Position numbers and translations under genes: made by a program
Notes under the pieces: model-generated
What the model was told of the DNA's origin: nothing
Database searches by the model: none
The model's input: only the letters and a program-made list of their open reading frames with translations
Shown: positions 7,008-10,071 of the stretch, one piece after another
How positions within the stretch are numbered: the first letter of the stretch is position 1
Layout: each line of letters starts with the position of its first letter
NCBI GenBank assembly: GCA_018882485.1
Contig: VERU01000054.1
Span: forward strand, 1-10,071
Direction of reading: 5' to 3'
DNA length: 10,071 nucleotides
Source: Rhodoferax sp.
GTDB taxonomy: Bacteria > Pseudomonadota > Gammaproteobacteria > Burkholderiales > Burkholderiaceae_C

Positions 7008-7008
7008 C

Positions 7009-8400
7009 ATGCCCGCTATGGCGACGGTTTTTGATCCCCTGCGCTTTGCCTGGGCCTGTGGGCAAGTCTGGGCCGATGGGGCGGCGGGTGCCGATGTGCT
7101 CGCCTCCCGGGTTGAAGTTCGGCTGCAGCAGCTGGTGTCAGCGGCCCGGAGTGGCTCGGCCCTGTACCGAGACAAGTTGTCGGCATGGTCTGGCGACACG
7201 TTGTGCCTGGACCAGATTCCGACGACCACACGGGCCGAGCTGATGGCTCGGTTCGATGACTGGGTGACGGATCCGTCCCTGTCCCTGAGCGGTTTGAAAT
7301 CCTGGTTGAAGGATCGGGATCGGGTTGGTGAACCGTGGCAGGGACGTTATCTGGTCTGGGAGAGCTCGGGCACCAGCCGACAGCCGGGTATTTTTGTGCA
7401 GGATGCCGCTGCGCTGGCGGTCTACGACGCGCTGGAGTGGCTGCGCCGGCCTCCTCCCACGCCTCAGCGTGGCTGGCTGGACCCCTGGTATGCGGGAGAC
7501 CGTCTGGCCTTCGTCGGCGCGATCGGCGGTCATTTCGCCAGCGAGGTGATGATGCGCCGGCTGGCTCGGGTCAGTCCCTGGCTATCCGGGCGGGTGCATC
7601 ACCTGTCGATATTGACGCCCCTGAACAGGCTGCTCGTGCAACTCAACCGCCTGCGCCCAACCGTGATCGTGACCTATCCGTCTATGGCGACCCTGCTGGC
7701 AGAACCCGCGACGGCTGCCTTGCTGAACTTCCGCCCCTCGGAAATCTGGACTGGGGGAGAGGGATTGAGCCGCGCCATGCGTCAGCGTATCGTCGACTCA
7801 CTGGGGTGTTCGGTGCGCAACCATTACGGGGCCTCGGAATTTCTTCCCATTGCGTGGGAATGCCTCAGTGGACACCTGCATGTCAATGCCGACTGGGTTC
7901 TGCTGGAACCCGTCGATGCATCGGGACGGCCCTGCCAGCCTGGCGATATGTCGGCGACGACCCTGCTGACCAACCTGGCCAATCGGGTACAACCCCTCAT
8001 CCGCTACGACCTGGGGGATCAGACCCGTACGGTGCCCGGAGCCTGTGACTGTGGGTCTCCCTTGCCACGCATCGAGGTGCTGGGCCGGCGGGACGAGCCC
8101 ATTTGCATGGAGGGTCGCCATGGCCAGGTCGTCACGCTGCTGCCGCTGGCCCTTACCACCGTCCTGGAGGAGGAAGCGGGTGTCTTTGATTTCCAGTTGG
8201 TCCGCCTGAACGCGCGATCGGTGTGCCTGCGTCTGCCGCTTTCGGCGCAGGGCGGCGAGGCACTGGCGCTGCGCTGCCGCCATGTTTTGCAGCGGTTCTG
8301 GGAACACCAGGGTCTCGCGCCCCTGGTGTTGTCCATCGACAGGGTGCAGCATGCGCCCCGCAGCGGCGCCGGCAAGGCTCGCCGGGTGGTGTCGGCCTGA
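7009..8400 (+). CDS. PaaK/CoF-synthetase-like adenylate-forming enzyme, substrate unknown
   Basis: This belongs to the ANL superfamily, phenylacetate-CoA ligase branch (COG1541 type), which activates a carboxylate as acyl-AMP and usually passes it to CoA. The 463 residues show the core motifs. ESSGTSRQPG at 118-127 is the phosphate-binding loop, NHYGASEF at 271-278 the adenine/aromatic-acid region, RYDLGDQT at 332-339 the ribose-binding motif, and CDCGSPLPRIEVLGRRDE the PaaK-type hinge region. GAGKARRVV carries Lys456, the likely C-terminal catalytic lysine. No carrier-protein, thioesterase, ring-oxidation or coenzyme F420 gene is nearby, so the substrate is open. Start choice: ATG 7009 or 7018 gives an N-terminus like its relatives; ATG 6970 and TTG 6949 are in frame but poorly supported. 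It converges on the PRPP-synthetase-like gene 85 bp away, and I see no convincing terminator in that gap. Confidence 0.82.
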   Translation: MPAMATVFDPLRFAWACGQVWADGAAGADVLASRVEVRLQQLVSAARSGSALYRDKLSAWSGDTLCLDQIPTTTRAELMARFDDWVTDPSLSLSGLKSWLKDRDRVGEPWQGRYLVWESSGTSRQPGIFVQDAAALAVYDALEWLRRPPPTPQRGWLDPWYAGDRLAFVGAIGGHFASEVMMRRLARVSPWLSGRVHHLSILTPLNRLLVQLNRLRPTVIVTYPSMATLLAEPATAALLNFRPSEIWTGGEGLSRAMRQRIVDSLGCSVRNHYGASEFLPIAWECLSGHLHVNADWVLLEPVDASGRPCQPGDMSATTLLTNLANRVQPLIRYDLGDQTRTVPGACDCGSPLPRIEVLGRRDEPICMEGRHGQVVTLLPLALTTVLEEEAGVFDFQLVRLNARSVCLRLPLSAQGGEALALRCRHVLQRFWEHQGLAPLVLSIDRVQHAPRSGAGKARRVVSA

Positions 8401-8485
8401 CGCCATCCGGCGCGGCCAGTGATGGCCCAAGATGACCTGCGTGACCCGGATGACCCCGGTCCCTGGTCGGCGGCCGAGCCAGCAT

Positions 8486-9370
8486 TCAGTGGCTTTGCAG
8501 GGTCTGGCCGATCAGACTGGCGACGCTCACGCAGTTGCTCGCGTGCGGCAGGCAGTCGGTGCTCCAGATGTGCTGGACGCCCGCTTGCCGAACCTGCTCC
8601 AGGCCGTCGCCCAGGAACAGGGCATGGGTCACAGCCACGTCCACCGATGCAGCGCCGGCCAGCCGCAGGGCCTGCGCCGCCTGGGCCAGCGTGTGCCCTG
8701 TGCTGGCCACATCGTCGAGCAGCACGACGGCGCGACCGTCGACCGGGATGCCGGGCAGGAGGATATGGACATCTCGATCGCCCCGACGGGTCTTTTGACA
8801 GGCCGCAAAGTCCAGCCGGTGACGCTTGGCCGCAGCCGATACCCACTGCAGGGATTCGGCATCGGGACCGATCAGCAGGGGGTGGGCACGCTGCGCGACG
8901 ATCCAGTCGGACAGCAGTGCGGTGGCACTCAGGGTATGTGCCTGTGCGACTGGAACGGCCTGCTGCAAGGTGGACACCCGGTGAAGATGCGGATCGACCG
9001 TGATCAGGGCGTCAAACAAGGTGGCCAGCCAATCGCCGATGATGCGTTGGCTGACCGCCTCCCCGGGGTGGAACGCGGTGTCCTGGCGCATATAACCCAG
9101 GTAGGGCGCCACCAGGGTCAGGTGCAGCGCCCCCAGTTCGCGCGCCGCTCTGGAGGCCAGCAAGAGCTCCACCAACTTGGTGTTGGGATCGTTCAGGGTG
9201 CGCAACATCACCACCCGGGCGGGCAGGTAAGCCGGTAGCGTCAACCGCGATTCACCGTCTGGAAACCGGTGCACCTCGATACCCGCCAGGTCCAGGCGAG
9301 CCGCGTCGGCCAGGCGTGTGGCCAGGTCTGCCTGGTCACCAAAGTGCAGCAAAAGACCCGGTGCGTGCAT
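8486..9370 (-). CDS. Ribose-phosphate pyrophosphokinase (PRPP synthetase) family protein
   Basis: Family members convert ribose 5-phosphate and ATP to PRPP and AMP. The protein has 294 residues, somewhat shorter than the roughly 315 of housekeeping bacterial Prs. Motifs in order are FPDGE (36-40), NDPNTKLVELLL (60-71), PYLGYMRQD (89-97), DPHLHR (126-131), GPDAES (168-173), Lys193 with Arg195 in QKTRRGD (catalytic flexible loop) and the PRPP-binding loop LLDDVASTGHT (217-227). All essential positions appear intact. YLGYMRQDTAFHPGEA resembles the archaeal/class III type more than E. coli Prs, so this is probably an accessory paralogue. The ATG overlaps the stop of the phosphorylase by one base (TGATG), so the two are translationally coupled and probably work in one pathway. 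A phosphoribosyltransferase role is less likely because the Prs N-terminal domain is present. Confidence 0.88.
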   Translation of the reverse strand: MHAPGLLLHFGDQADLATRLADAARLDLAGIEVHRFPDGESRLTLPAYLPARVVMLRTLNDPNTKLVELLLASRAARELGALHLTLVAPYLGYMRQDTAFHPGEAVSQRIIGDWLATLFDALITVDPHLHRVSTLQQAVPVAQAHTLSATALLSDWIVAQRAHPLLIGPDAESLQWVSAAAKRHRLDFAACQKTRRGDRDVHILLPGIPVDGRAVVLLDDVASTGHTLAQAAQALRLAGAASVDVAVTHALFLGDGLEQVRQAGVQHIWSTDCLPHASNCVSVASLIGQTLQSH

Positions 9371-10071
9371 CAGAACTCCACAAAGACATGGGGTACCTCA
9401 TCGCGGGTGCCGAAGGCGTAGCCATTGGACCGGAGGCTGGCTTGCCGGGCGAATTCCAGGTCGCTGGAAAACACCGCGTGGACTCGGTACAGCGTCTGTC
9501 CCGCCTGAACCGCAGCCCCCAGTTTGACGAGCAGATCCACGCCAGCGCCGGCCACCTTGGGCGCACCGGCAAGTCTCGCGATGCGGGCAATCTGCAGGTT
9601 GTCGATGCCGGTGACCACGCCGTCGGCCGGTGCACAGACCTCGAAGGTCAAGGCGCCGAGCGATGGATGTTCCGGATCAAAGGGCCGGGCACCTTGGGCT
9701 GTCGTGATGGCGCGCATCTTGGCCAAAGCCCGTCCGGAGTCCAGGATATCCCGGGCAATACCGAAGCCGTCGCCGCCCCGCACATCGGGGTGGCATTCGA
9801 TCAGGCGTCCCGCCAGTCGCAGCGATTTCTGCCGCAAGTCGTTGGGGGCGCGGGGGTCATTCTCCAGAACCCACATCGCATCCCGTGCCTCCATCACCGG
9901 TCCGATGCCGTTGCCGATGGGCTGGCGGCCGTCGGTGATGACCACATCCAGCGAAAGTCTCAGTCGACCGGCGACGTATTCAAACAGCCGGCGCAGACGT
10001 TGAGCCTCGGGCATGGAGCGGACCTTGGCGGTCGGCCCGATGGGAATGTCCAGCACCAGATGGGTAGAGCC
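9370..10071 (-). CDS. Putative thymidine phosphorylase 2 / AMP phosphorylase family protein, C-terminal part (5' end outside window)
   Basis: These enzymes cleave a nucleoside (thymidine phosphorylase) or a nucleoside 5'-monophosphate (archaeal AMP phosphorylase) with phosphate, giving base plus ribose-1-phosphate or ribose-1,5-bisphosphate. The frame is open to the right edge, leaving 233 of an expected roughly 500 residues. Fragment positions: [12 protein letters not shown] at 8-19, [13 protein letters not shown] around 46-58, [20 protein letters not shown] near 94-113, and a C-terminal PYNP-type domain about 142-210 with [21 protein letters not shown] followed by a GAG turn is the signature of the AMP phosphorylase / TP2 branch rather than E. 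coli DeoA. The usual HKK before GD in this domain reads LLVKLGA here, a departure worth noting. Substrate (thymidine or NMP) cannot be settled from this part. It is the first seen gene of a coupled pair with the PRPP-synthetase-like gene. Confidence 0.88.
   Translation of the reverse strand, partial: GSTHLVLDIPIGPTAKVRSMPEAQRLRRLFEYVAGRLRLSLDVVITDGRQPIGNGIGPVMEARDAMWVLENDPRAPNDLRQKSLRLAGRLIECHPDVRGGDGFGIARDILDSGRALAKMRAITTAQGARPFDPEHPSLGALTFEVCAPADGVVTGIDNLQIARIARLAGAPKVAGAGVDLLVKLGAAVQAGQTLYRVHAVFSSDLEFARQASLRSNGYAFGTRDEVPHVFVEF

Noticed and set aside
6949..7008. Longer N-terminus for the PaaK-like protein starting at TTG 6949 or ATG 6970
   Set aside because: The extra residues are Arg/His/Pro-rich and unlike family N-termini, there is no good ribosome site, and TTG 6949 falls inside the outer stem of the inverted-repeat element.
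8414..8427. GGCC-AGTGAT-GGCC dyad as a terminator
   Set aside because: A 4-bp stem without a T-tract is too weak and is expected by chance in GC-rich DNA.
8432..9238. 268-residue plus-strand open frame opposite the PRPP-synthetase-like gene
   Set aside because: It is Gln/Gly/His-rich antisense sequence with no motif, while the minus strand carries complete PRPP-synthetase motifs.

Overview
The window is GC-rich, densely coding chromosomal DNA. It most resembles a betaproteobacterium of the order Burkholderiales. The clues are the proteobacterial pncB and rmuC, a compact DUF883 / phage-holin-family / YqjK-like cluster, a PaaK-like adenylating enzyme and a putative thymidine phosphorylase 2 linked to a PRPP synthetase. 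This placement is inference from gene content, not from a database search. I see no rRNA, tRNA, CRISPR array, insertion sequence or phage module, and no stretch over 300 bases without a gene.

Layout. (1) Positions 1-5807, plus strand, form a tight run that is probably one transcription unit: the 3' part of pncB (nicotinate phosphoribosyltransferase), an ion-transporter-superfamily Na+/H+ antiporter-like protein, a D-2-hydroxyacid dehydrogenase, rmuC and an MFS transporter. Spacings are 9 bp, a 4-nt ATGA overlap, 68 bp and a 20-bp overlap. (2) Positions 5866-6835, minus strand, hold a three-gene membrane/envelope cluster like E. coli yqjD-yqjE-yqjK, with a Trp/Arg-rich small protein as its last gene. 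It converges on the MFS gene across a short hairpin. (3) Positions 6836-7008 are a divergent regulatory region with nested inverted repeats, a possible stationary-phase promoter and a three-codon mini-ORF. (4) Positions 7009-8400, plus strand, encode an orphan PaaK/CoF-synthetase-like adenylating enzyme of unknown substrate. (5) Positions 8486-10071, minus strand, hold a one-base-overlapping pair: a ribose-phosphate pyrophosphokinase-like protein downstream of a thymidine/AMP phosphorylase-family protein cut off by the right edge.

How the genes relate. PncB consumes PRPP for NAD synthesis. The right-hand pair joins a nucleoside/nucleotide phosphorylase to a PRPP-synthetase-like enzyme, suggesting a nucleotide-ribose recycling route. 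The yqjDE-like genes probably act at the inner membrane in slow-growth conditions. Most of the window is ordinary. The parts most worth a second look are the phosphorylase-PRPP synthetase pair, the orphan ligase and the structured divergent region.
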